Source: Borreliella yangtzensis
GTDB taxonomy: Bacteria > Spirochaetota > Spirochaetia > Borreliales > Borreliaceae
Assembly: GCF_014201775.1 (NCBI RefSeq)
Contig: NZ_JACHFG010000002.1
Coordinates: 345,454-409,453 of the forward strand
Length of the DNA: 64,000 bases
Direction of reading: 5' to 3'
Position numbers and translations under genes: made by a program. The notes under the pieces are model-generated. The model saw only the letters and a list, made by a program, of their open reading frames with translations, ran no database searches and had not been told where the DNA came from. This document shows, piece by piece, positions 36,438 through 43,532 of this stretch (position 1 is its first letter; each line of letters opens with the position of its first letter).

Positions 36438-37619
36438 ATGTCAATAAAAACAGTAAAAGACTTTAATAGCTTTGCGGGTAAGCGAGCTTTAGTAAGATGT
36501 GATTTTAATGTTCCCCTGAAAGAGGGGAACATTAGTGATGATACTAGAATTAAGTCTGCATTATCCACAATAGAGTATCTAAAAGAAAGAGGTGCTAAAA
36601 TTGTACTTATAAGTCATTTGGGTAGACCTGAAGGCAAGAAAAATCTTAAATATTCCCTTAAGCCTGTTGCTAATAGATTGTCAGAGCTTTTGGACCAAGA
36701 TGTCAAGATGTTTTCTGATTGCATTGGAAAAGAAATTGTAAATAATACTTTGCAAATGAAAGATGGCGAGGTTGTATTGCTTGAAAATGTAAGGTTTTAT
36801 GCAGAAGAAGAGGAAAACGATAAAAATTTTGCAAAAAAACTTTCTGAAAATGGAGATGTTTTTGTAAATGATGCTTTTGGTGCGGCTCATAGGGCTCATG
36901 CTTCAACGGTAGGAGTTTCTGATTATTTGCCATCTGTTGGCGGATTTTTAATGGAAAAAGAAGATAAATTTCTTGGGGGAGTATTAAAAAATCCTGAAAG
37001 GCCGTTTGTTTCAATTATTGGTGGGTCTAAGGTTTCTTCAAAGATTGCGGTACTGGAATCACTGTTGTCAAAATCAGATGTAGTTGTGATTGGTGGTGGA
37101 ATGGCTTATACTTTTTTGCATTCTAAAGGATATTCTATAGGCAAATCTCTTTTAGAGAGAGAATATATTGCTGTAGCTTCTTCTTTTTTAAAGAAAGCAA
37201 AAGAATTGGATGTTAAGGTAATTTTACCACTTGATCACATTGTAGCTAGTGATTTTGATAAAAATTCTACTCCTGAGTATATTGATTCCTTTAATATTCC
37301 TGAAAACAAGATTGGTATGGATGTTGGAGGCCATACTTTAAAAGAAATTGAAAATGTTGTAAAAATCGCCAAGACTATAATTTGGAATGGTCCTCTTGGT
37401 GTATTTGAATTTGATTTATTTTCAAAAGGAACTGCTAAGGTTGCTGAAATGGTAGCATCCTGCTCGGGTGTAACTGTTGTTGGCGGTGGGGATTCTGTTG
37501 CAGCTGTTAATAAATTTAATTTATCTGATAAGATTACTCATGTTTCAACAGGTGGGGGTGCATCACTTGAATATCTTGAAGGTAAGATTTTGCCAGGTAT
37601 TAAGGTTTTGGAGAAGTAA
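36438..37619 (+). CDS. pgk: phosphoglycerate kinase
   Basis: Transfers phosphate from 1,3-bisphosphoglycerate to ADP. 393 residues. RCDFNVPL (about 19-26), SHLGRPEG (about 58-65), [13 protein letters not shown] (about 142-154), GGSKVSSKI (about 194) and the C-terminal nucleotide loop [12 protein letters not shown] (about 345) are intact. It lies 25 bases after gap and one base before the tpiA start codon. Confidence 0.98.
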   Translation: MSIKTVKDFNSFAGKRALVRCDFNVPLKEGNISDDTRIKSALSTIEYLKERGAKIVLISHLGRPEGKKNLKYSLKPVANRLSELLDQDVKMFSDCIGKEIVNNTLQMKDGEVVLLENVRFYAEEEENDKNFAKKLSENGDVFVNDAFGAAHRAHASTVGVSDYLPSVGGFLMEKEDKFLGGVLKNPERPFVSIIGGSKVSSKIAVLESLLSKSDVVVIGGGMAYTFLHSKGYSIGKSLLEREYIAVASSFLKKAKELDVKVILPLDHIVASDFDKNSTPEYIDSFNIPENKIGMDVGGHTLKEIENVVKIAKTIIWNGPLGVFEFDLFSKGTAKVAEMVASCSGVTVVGGGDSVAAVNKFNLSDKITHVSTGGGASLEYLEGKILPGIKVLEK

Positions 37620-37620
37620 A

Positions 37621-38382
37621 GTGAGAAAAATGTTTTTAGCGGGAAATTGGAAAATGCATTATACAAGTACAGAAGCTTCTATTGTTGCAAAAAAAATTGC
37701 AACCGAAGTTAAATCTTTAAAGGATGATTGTGTAATAATGATAACACCCCCATTTACGGCTTTGTCTAAGGTTTCAGAGTGTATTAAGGATAGTAATATT
37801 CTTCTTGGTGCTCAAAACATGTCTTATATGGAAAGTGGAGCAAGGACAAGCGAAATTTCACCTTTAATGCTTTTAGAATTTGGGGTAGAATATGTTATAC
37901 TTGGTCACTCTGAATGCAGATTGTATTTGGCAGAAACAGATGAAATAATAAATAAAAAGGTTCTTATGGGGCTTAAGCATTCTTTTAAATATTTAATTCT
38001 TTGTGTTGGAGAAACTCTTGATGAGAGAGATTCTGGAAAAACCTTAGATGTTGTATTAAATCAGGTTAAAAAGGGATTGAATAATGTTCCTGAATCGGAT
38101 GTTAAAAGAATAATTCTAGCTTATGAACCTGTTTGGGCAATCGGAACGGGTAAAACTGCAACCAAAGAAGAAGCAGAAGAGGTTCATAAAGCAATTAGGC
38201 ATGAGATTATGAAGCTTTATTCAAAGTCAGCTTCAGATAATATTATAATTCAGTATGGAGGCTCTGTTAATTTAAGTAATGTGAAAGAGCTTATGAATGA
38301 ACCCAATATTGATGGCGCGCTAATAGGTGGGGCATCTTTGAAGGCCGAATCTTTTTTATCTATAATTAATAATGTTTGTTAG
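37621..38382 (+). CDS. tpiA: triosephosphate isomerase
   Basis: Interconverts dihydroxyacetone phosphate and glyceraldehyde-3-phosphate. 253 residues from a GTG at 37621. This follows GGAG (37610-37613) and comes one base after the pgk stop. The frame continues upstream into pgk, but that extension is spurious. [10 protein letters not shown] holds the Asn and Lys, VILGHSECR the catalytic His (about 97), [12 protein letters not shown] the catalytic Glu (about 168), and IQYGGSVN and IGGASL the phosphate loops. Confidence 0.98.
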   Translation: MRKMFLAGNWKMHYTSTEASIVAKKIATEVKSLKDDCVIMITPPFTALSKVSECIKDSNILLGAQNMSYMESGARTSEISPLMLLEFGVEYVILGHSECRLYLAETDEIINKKVLMGLKHSFKYLILCVGETLDERDSGKTLDVVLNQVKKGLNNVPESDVKRIILAYEPVWAIGTGKTATKEEAEEVHKAIRHEIMKLYSKSASDNIIIQYGGSVNLSNVKELMNEPNIDGALIGGASLKAESFLSIINNVC

Positions 38383-38398
38383 TTAAAGGAGATTTGTT

Positions 38399-38761
38399 TT
38401 GGATTTAGTTAGATTTTGTATTTTTATGTTTTTTTTAATTGTTTCAATTTTTATTATCCTTTTAGTTTTAATTCAAGATGAGCAGGGTGATGGAATAGGC
38501 GGTGTTTTTGGAGGAGGTAGTTCTTCTATTTTTGGGGCAAAGTCTTCAAGTGTTGCTGTAAAAATCACCGGGTTTTTTATAGCATTATTTTTTATTTTTG
38601 TAATTTTGTTATCTTTTATGAATACTAGGAGAGCGGATAATAGCTTTCTAAATGACATAAAGGCGGAAAATAAGGATAGTTCAACTTTCTGGAATAATGA
38701 AAATGATGAATCAGATACTAATAGTAATAAAATTGAAGAAAAAAATTTGAAAAAAAAGTAG
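38399..38761 (+). CDS. secG: protein-export subunit SecG
   Basis: Small subunit of the SecYEG translocon. 120 residues with two helices (about 5-25 and 55-75) joined by the glycine-rich loop DGIGGVFGGGSSSIFGAKSS, the SecG signature. A charged 40-residue tail follows. TTG start at 38399 with AAAGGAG (38385-38391) 7 bases upstream. Co-transcribed with the glycolytic genes, an arrangement known from other bacteria where tpiA precedes secG. Confidence 0.93.
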   Translation: MDLVRFCIFMFFLIVSIFIILLVLIQDEQGDGIGGVFGGGSSSIFGAKSSSVAVKITGFFIALFFIFVILLSFMNTRRADNSFLNDIKAENKDSSTFWNNENDESDTNSNKIEEKNLKKK

Positions 38762-38780
38762 TTTAAATTGCTTGTTGTTG

Positions 38781-38828
38781 TTCTACCTATTCAAGTATTT
38801 GCGTAAAGAATTTTTCTTTTAGGTAGAA
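38781..38828. terminator. possible terminator between convergent secG and ung
   Basis: TTCTACCTA (38781-38789) and TAGGTAGAA (38820-38828) are perfect 9-base arms around a 30-base loop that itself contains AAAGAA/TTCTTT. A T-rich stretch follows on each side. It could serve as a bidirectional terminator; the long loop is unusual. Confidence 0.5.
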
Positions 38829-38865
38829 TAATTTTAAATTATAACTATTATTAAATTTATCAATT

Positions 38866-39537
38866 TTATTGGAAGTTTATTTTACTTTTATTGTGTTTGT
38901 CTAAATACTGTAAAGCAGTACTAAAATGGTTTGATCCTAAAAATCCATTGTTTGCTGAATATGGAGATGGGTGACTTGTTTCAAGAATTAGATGATTTGA
39001 CGGATCAATTAGCTTTTTTTTACTTTTTGCGAAATTGCCCCAAAGCATGAATACAATGTTTTTCAAATTTTTAGAGATTATTTTTATTACTTCGTCTGTG
39101 AAAATTTCCCATCCAATGGCTTTGTGGGAAGAAGGTTTGCCCTCTTCAACTGTTAAGATTGTATTTATTAAAAATACACCTTGAGTTGCCCATCTTTTTA
39201 AATCTCCGTTTGGGATAGTTTTTATGTTTAAACTTTTTTCGATTTCTTTGAATATATTTTGCAAAGACGGTGGTATTTTGATTTTTGAGTCTACAGAAAA
39301 AGCAAGTCCATTTGCTTGGTTTTTACCATGATATGGATCTTGTCCAATTATTACCACTTTTATGTCTTTAAATGGTAAGGAATCGAAAGCATTGAATATA
39401 AGTTTTGGGGGAGGAAATATTTTCCCTTTTTTTGTTTTATATTCATGTTTTATAAACTCCACAAGTTTTTTAAAGTATTCTTTGCTAAATTCATTTTTTA
39501 AAACTTCTTTCCAAGATTCTTCAATTTTTACTTCCAT
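38866..39537 (-). CDS. ung: uracil-DNA glycosylase
   Basis: Excises uracil from DNA (family 1 UDG). 223 residues. [21 protein letters not shown] (about 60-80, catalytic Asp), [26 protein letters not shown], and [17 protein letters not shown] (about 185-201, catalytic His) are all as in active enzymes. No Shine-Dalgarno before the ATG (ATACAAAAATG), and a TATAAT -10 sits only 7 bases upstream, suggesting a leaderless message. Confidence 0.96.
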   Translation of the reverse strand: MEVKIEESWKEVLKNEFSKEYFKKLVEFIKHEYKTKKGKIFPPPKLIFNAFDSLPFKDIKVVIIGQDPYHGKNQANGLAFSVDSKIKIPPSLQNIFKEIEKSLNIKTIPNGDLKRWATQGVFLINTILTVEEGKPSSHKAIGWEIFTDEVIKIISKNLKNIVFMLWGNFAKSKKKLIDPSNHLILETSHPSPYSANNGFLGSNHFSTALQYLDKHNKSKINFQ

Positions 39538-39543
39538 TTTTGT

Positions 39544-39549
39544 ATTATA
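39544..39549 (-). promoter_or_regulatory. -10 box of ung
   Basis: Minus-strand TATAAT at 39549-39544. The expected start is at about 39537, the first base of the ung ATG. The -35 is poor (TTTAAA-like). Confidence 0.5.
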
Positions 39550-39618
39550 TAAAAAATAGTTTGTAATTTAAAATTTATTGAAGGAATATTTAATTATTTT
39601 TAAAGTTTAATTTTTATT

Positions 39619-40275
39619 ATGAATGATGATGTATTAAAAAGAATAAGTGTTTTATCTGAGTTTATTAGGGATGAAAAAAAAGTTAAAATTGAGGAAGTAT
39701 TAAATCGTCGCACTAATTATTTAACATTTGTGCTTGAAGATATTTTTCATTCTCAAAATGCAAGTGCTACTATTAGAACAGGTGAAATTTTAGGGCTTAG
39801 CGATATTCATGTTATTGATAAAAAAAATAATTACACTTTAAATCCAGAGATTACTTTAGGATCTTCGCAATGGATAAATTTAAATAAGTATAAAGATACT
39901 AAGCTTGCAATTGATAGTTTAAGATCTGATGGATATAGTATAGTGGCCACATCTTTGAATGAACAATCAATGAATCTTGAAAATTTCCCGATTAACAATA
40001 AAATGGCGATATTTTTTGGGACAGAGTTGACAGGGCTTAGTGCAGAAGTCTTAGAGGCTGCCGATTTATATGTAAAAATACCTATGTATGGATTTACTCA
40101 AAGCTATAATATTTCTGTAGCTGTTGGGATAGTTATGTATTCTTTATTGAGCCGCTTAAGAAAAAGTGGTATTGATTACTTGTTAAATGAAATTGAGAAA
40201 TCGAATTTGAGATTAAAATACTATAGACAAGTTATTAAAAATTATCAATTTATTGAAAATCTTATTAATTCTTAG
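39619..40275 (+). CDS. SpoU/TrmH-family RNA 2'-O-methyltransferase
   Basis: SPOUT-class methyltransferase, 218 residues, closest in pattern to TrmH (Gm18 of tRNA). Motif 1 NASATIRTGEILGLSDIHVI (about 48-67) has the catalytic Asn and Arg. Motif 2 is FGTELTGLSAEVLEAADL (about 137-154). Motif 3 is IPMYGFTQSYNISVAVGIV (about 158-176). The C-terminal helix pair of TrmH follows. Its stop overlaps the convergent stop of the next gene (TTAG shared). Confidence 0.88.
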   Translation: MNDDVLKRISVLSEFIRDEKKVKIEEVLNRRTNYLTFVLEDIFHSQNASATIRTGEILGLSDIHVIDKKNNYTLNPEITLGSSQWINLNKYKDTKLAIDSLRSDGYSIVATSLNEQSMNLENFPINNKMAIFFGTELTGLSAEVLEAADLYVKIPMYGFTQSYNISVAVGIVMYSLLSRLRKSGIDYLLNEIEKSNLRLKYYRQVIKNYQFIENLINS

Positions 40276-40973
40276 ATTTCTTTTACTCTTTTCCAAGAAT
40301 TTAAAAATAGATAAAAAATGGTATCAATTATAATTATTGTTAATGTAAAAATTAGAGAACCTTTTGTAAGTTCAATATGTTTTGTTTCGGGGTAGTATTT
40401 AAATATTGTATTTGTAAATATTGAAACCATTAAATTAGCAATGTATCCAGAAATTAGCCTTGATAAAGGATGAATGATCCATAAAGATTTTATTTTTATT
40501 TGTTTAAAATAATTATATATCAAGATGTTTATATACTGGGATAAAAAAAACACATACGTTCCAATTAATATTGTTAAAATGTATGTAAAGTTGTTGAACA
40601 ATATTTTAAAATGAATGTCTGAGGTGTCTAATATATTATGATTAAACACTATCATAAAATTAATCATAATTGTAAAAGTTATGTTTAACAAAAGACTCAG
40701 TATTACGGAATTTGTTGCTTCTTTTTTGTTGTATTTTTCTACCATTAAGTTTAAAGAAAATAATGCCGATAAAAAAGTAATACCCGATAAATTTAAAGAC
40801 ATTTCAAATACTTTTAAATTTCTTAGTATTATAACATTTGATATTGTTGAAATGATTGCATTGAAACAAAAAAGACCGGATTTCCCGAAAAATCGGTAAA
40901 GAATCCCCAATGTTGTATATGTAAAGATAAGCATTCCTGTCCACAAGCTTAAATCAAACAAATCTTTATTCAT
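40272..40973 (-). CDS. degenerate YhhQ-like membrane protein (paralogue of the next gene)
   Basis: 233 residues, six to seven helices. It aligns by eye with the YhhQ-family protein encoded just upstream (41043-41717). The openings are alike (LFDLSLWTGMLIFTYTTLGI / FNEILWFAMLITTYSFLIII). NLMVEKYNKKEATNSVILSL stands where the other has DILSEFYGKKISKKAVYIGF, and FFLSQYINILIYNYFKQ where it has YLASQLNDVYLYQFIKK. Several polar residues conserved in YhhQ are changed here (D to N in the DxxxExY region; RTNGSTLISSLLD becomes HPLSRLISGYIAN). It is probably a diverged duplicate with a different or partner role. Confidence 0.7.
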   Translation of the reverse strand: MNKDLFDLSLWTGMLIFTYTTLGILYRFFGKSGLFCFNAIISTISNVIILRNLKVFEMSLNLSGITFLSALFSLNLMVEKYNKKEATNSVILSLLLNITFTIMINFMIVFNHNILDTSDIHFKILFNNFTYILTILIGTYVFFLSQYINILIYNYFKQIKIKSLWIIHPLSRLISGYIANLMVSIFTNTIFKYYPETKHIELTKGSLIFTLTIIIIDTIFYLFLNSWKRVKEI

Positions 40974-41042
40974 AGCATTTAATTGTACCAGATTAATTAT
41001 CTAAGATAAAGTTAAAGTTTTTTATTTATGCAAATTAACTTT

Positions 41043-41717
41043 TTATTTTTGAAGTTTTATATATTTCGCAAAATATATAAAAGGTGTTCCTAAAATGCTA
41101 GCTAGACCTTTAATTAGATATGTGGAAATTATTATATCTAGGAAAGCTTGCTTTGGAAATACTTTAAAATAGGTTGCTATGCTTACAAAAATTATTGTAT
41201 CTAGTAAGCTACTTATTAATGTTGATCCATTGGTTCTGAAAAATAAAAACCTAGGAAATTTTTTTTTAATAAATTGATATAGGTATACATCGTTTAATTG
41301 GGATGCTAAGTACGCAACAAGAGAGGCTAATAGTAAGGCTGGTATTGAAGAGAAAATGTTTTCTAAACTTTTAAAATTTTCTTGAGTTCTATTTGACATA
41401 AAGTGAATTTGGGTATTTGTTAATACTGTAAAGACAATGAAGCTAATAAACCCAATATAAACGGCTTTTTTTGAAATTTTTTTCCCGTAAAATTCTGATA
41501 GAATATCTGTTGCAATATATGATGATGCATAAATTATATTACCTAATGTAGCATTAATTCCGAATATTGTAATTTGTTTTAAAACTTGAATGTTTGATAT
41601 AATGATTGCTACTGCAACCCATGCAAATAATCCATCTTTTTTAAAAAAAAGGAAGATAATAATCAAAAATGAATAGGTGGTAATTAGCATGGCAAACCAT
41701 AAAATTTCATTAAACAT
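41043..41717 (-). CDS. YhhQ/VUT family (DUF165) putative queuosine-precursor transporter
   Basis: 224 residues, six to seven helices, of the VUT/YhhQ (DUF165) family, several of which import queuine or preQ1/preQ0. Family blocks: ASSYIATDILSEFYGKKIS (about 65-83), LASLVAYLASQLNDVYLYQF (about 135-154), FFRTNGSTLISSLLDTIIF (about 163-181), LKGLASILGTPFIYFAKY-like C-terminus. The conserved acidic and Arg residues are kept, so it is probably functional. Borrelia cannot make queuine de novo as far as I know and would depend on salvage. It forms a tandem pair with 40272-40973. Confidence 0.82.
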   Translation of the reverse strand: MFNEILWFAMLITTYSFLIIIFLFFKKDGLFAWVAVAIIISNIQVLKQITIFGINATLGNIIYASSYIATDILSEFYGKKISKKAVYIGFISFIVFTVLTNTQIHFMSNRTQENFKSLENIFSSIPALLLASLVAYLASQLNDVYLYQFIKKKFPRFLFFRTNGSTLISSLLDTIIFVSIATYFKVFPKQAFLDIIISTYLIKGLASILGTPFIYFAKYIKLQK

Positions 41718-41797
41718 AAAATTCTCTTTTATTAATATTGATAATATTGGATTTACTATTATAAAATTTTAGTTAAGTTTTTGCAAATAAGGTATTA

Positions 41798-41826
41798 TTG
41801 TTGTTTGCTCGAAACTATGGTAAGAT
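41798..41826 (+). promoter_or_regulatory. ssrA promoter
   Basis: TTGTTG (41798-41803), a 17-base spacer and TAAGAT (41821-41826). Start would be near 41833, just before the mature tmRNA 5' end (41838), which RNase P creates. Confidence 0.55.
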
Positions 41827-41837
41827 AAATCTAATTA

Positions 41838-42196
41838 GGGGATGTTTTGGATTTGACTGAAAATGCTAATATTATAAGTTGCAAGCAGAGGGAATCTCTT
41901 AAAACTTCTAAAATAAATGCAAAAAATAATAACTTTACAAGCTCAAACCTTGTAATGGCTGCTTAAGTTAGCAGAGGGTTCTGTTGAATTTGGCTTTGAG
42001 ATTCACTTATACCCTTTTAGACATCGAAGCTTGCTTAAAAATGTTTTCAAGTTGGTTTTTAGGGACTTTTATACTTGTAAGCAATTTGGCGGTTTGCTAG
42101 TATTTCCAAACCATATTGCTTAATAAAATGCTAGATAAGCTTGTAGAAGCTTATAGTATTGTTTTTAGGACGCGGGTTCAATTCCCGCCATCTCCA
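41838..42196 (+). ncRNA. ssrA: tmRNA
   Basis: One-piece tmRNA. The 5' GGGGATG pairs with 3' CATCTCC to form the acceptor stem, and GCGGGTTCAATTCCCGC near the 3' end is the T arm. The resume codon GCA begins the tag frame at 41919-41966, encoding AKNNNFTSSNLVMAA then TAA. The discriminator A is at 42196 and CCA is not encoded. It rescues ribosomes stalled on broken messages with SmpB, whose gene is about 15 kb away (57417-57869). The tag ends in the hydrophobic VMAA pattern read by ClpXP-type proteases. Confidence 0.97.
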
Positions 42197-42274
42197 TTTA
42201 TTTCATTCGTTTTTTGTTTAAAAACATAATTTTTAAAAAGCATTGTTAAGTTTAAAAATTGTGTAATTATTTAA

Positions 42275-42346
42275 AGCGTCCTATCGGAATCGAACCGACA
42301 TCATTAGCTTGGAAGGCTAAGGTAATAGCCATTATACGAAGGACGC
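42275..42346 (-). tRNA. tRNA-Gly (anticodon TCC)
   Basis: 72-base cloverleaf on the minus strand: acceptor GCGTCCT/AGGACGC, anticodon stem TTAGC/GCTAA around loop CTTCCAA (anticodon TCC), T arm TCGGTTCGATTCCGA. The discriminator is T and CCA is not encoded. It converges on ssrA from the other side. Confidence 0.96.
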
Positions 42347-42360
42347 AAGGCAATACTTTA

Positions 42361-42389
42361 CTTATATAAAAAAAATCAATTTATGTCAA
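42361..42389 (-). promoter_or_regulatory. promoter of tRNA-Gly
   Basis: Minus strand: perfect TTGACA (42389-42384), a 17-base spacer and TATAAG (42366-42361). Start near 42354, 8 bases before the tRNA 5' end, as expected for a stable RNA gene. An imperfect dyad (ACAATATTTATTGT, 42389-42402) abuts the -35. Confidence 0.75.
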
Positions 42390-42410
42390 CAATATTTATT
42401 GTAATGTTAT

Positions 42411-42436
42411 TTTTGGCTAGTAATTTTGGCTAGTAA
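42411..42436. repeat. tandem 13-bp repeat upstream of bpuR
   Basis: TTTTGGCTAGTAA occurs twice in direct succession (42411-42423 and 42424-42436), followed by a T-run. It lies between the tRNA-Gly promoter and bpuR. Confidence 0.7.
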
Positions 42437-42509
42437 TTTTTTTTTTAAATAAGTACAATTAATTTAACTTAAATGTATTCAAGTACAAAAACTTGTGTGG
42501 AGGAAATTG

Positions 42510-42878
42510 ATGGGAGAGAGAGGGGAAGTATACTCTGAGAAGCTGTTTACAGAGTCTGAGAGAACTTATTTTTTTAATGTTAAGGAAAATAGAAAAGGGG
42601 ATTATTTTTTAAATATTGTAGAGAGCAAAAGAAGTCCAAGTGGGGATTTTGAAAGACATTCTATCTTTGTATATGAAGAAAATATAGGTGAATTTGAATC
42701 CAATTTGCTTAAAGCAATATCGGTTATTAAACAAAAGTTGTCTACAGGATCTATGGGTTCTTCTGCAAGGCATAGTAAAGGGTATGAGGAATATGCAGAG
42801 AGATCTAAATTAGATAATTCTAGATTTCAAAATAAATCCCATTTATCAGGTGGACGATTTAAAAAGAAGGATTATTAA
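42510..42878 (+). CDS. bpuR: BpuR, PUR-domain DNA/RNA-binding protein
   Basis: 122 residues from the ATG at 42510, 6 bases after GGAGG (42499-42503); the GTG at 42495 would place this ribosome site inside the gene. Single PUR domain: [20 protein letters not shown] opens it, and [29 protein letters not shown] (a short gap added here for readability) is the central repeat. The tail is Ser/Arg/Lys rich and probably disordered. BpuR is known in B. burgdorferi to bind single-stranded nucleic acid, to affect expression of surface-protein genes and to act on its own message. AAGTACAA occurs twice in the leader (42451-42458 and 42481-42488). Confidence 0.92.
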   Translation: MGERGEVYSEKLFTESERTYFFNVKENRKGDYFLNIVESKRSPSGDFERHSIFVYEENIGEFESNLLKAISVIKQKLSTGSMGSSARHSKGYEEYAERSKLDNSRFQNKSHLSGGRFKKKDY

Positions 42879-42899
42879 TTTTTCTAATTCTTTATTTTG

Positions 42900-43445
42900 T
42901 TAAATTAGTTTAAAATTTTTTCTATGAAGACTTAAAACCCCATATTTCTTTATTGCATTTTTATGTTCTTTTGTGGGGTATCCTTTATTTTTTTTTAGTA
43001 AATATAATGGATAAATTTTGTCGTATTCATCCATAAGTTTATCTCTTTTGACTTTAGCAATAATTGAAGCAGCTTTTATTTCGTCTATTATTGAATCCCC
43101 TTTGATTATTGCTTTAACAGTTTTTGCTGTTATTTTTGGGACAAATTTACCATCTACAAACACTAATTCGCAATTTAATTTTAGGTTTTCGTATGCAGTT
43201 TGCATGGCAAGAAGAGATGCGTTGTGAATGTTTATTTTTTCTATTGTTATATTTGAAATCTCAGCGAATGCATAATATGAATTTTCAAGTATTAATGAAG
43301 ATAGGTATTCTCTTTTTTCTTTTTTTAGCTTTTTAGAATCATCTAATTCTTTTACAAAACTAGGTTTTTTTTTGAAAACTACAGCTGCACTTAGGATAGG
43401 TCCAAAAATACAACCTCTTCCAACTTCATCTATTCCGCAAATCAT
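42900..43445 (-). CDS. rnhB: ribonuclease HII
   Basis: Removes RNA from RNA-DNA hybrids and single embedded ribonucleotides. 181 residues. GIDEVGRGCIFGPILSAAVV (about 4-23) holds the DEVGRG Asp and Glu, VFVDGKFVP (about 95) the next Asp, and IKGDSIIDEIKAASIIAKVKR (about 113-133, cut here as two parts IKGDSIIDEI and KAASIIAKVKR) the last active-site block. Convergent with bpuR, 21 bases apart. Confidence 0.95.
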   Translation of the reverse strand: MICGIDEVGRGCIFGPILSAAVVFKKKPSFVKELDDSKKLKKEKREYLSSLILENSYYAFAEISNITIEKINIHNASLLAMQTAYENLKLNCELVFVDGKFVPKITAKTVKAIIKGDSIIDEIKAASIIAKVKRDKLMDEYDKIYPLYLLKKNKGYPTKEHKNAIKKYGVLSLHRKNFKLI

Positions 43446-43456
43446 AATTTATCTTT

Positions 43457-43485
43457 TTTATAAAAATATTTTTATTTATTATAAT
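43457..43485 (+). promoter_or_regulatory. smc operon promoter
   Basis: TTTATA (43457-43462), a 17-base spacer and a perfect TATAAT (43480-43485). Start near 43492 gives a leader of about 40 bases to the TTG start. Confidence 0.5.
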
Positions 43486-43532
43486 ATGAAATTGTAGATT
43501 TATCATTAATTGATTTTTAATTGGGAGTTAGT

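Noticed and set aside
37477..37620. Longer tpiA reading frame starting inside pgk
   Set aside because: It overlaps 140 bases of pgk in another frame. TPI proteins start at the [12 protein letters not shown] segment, and GTG 37621 has a good ribosome site.
42495..42509. GTG start for bpuR
   Set aside because: The GGAGG ribosome site would be inside the gene; ATG 42510 is correctly spaced.
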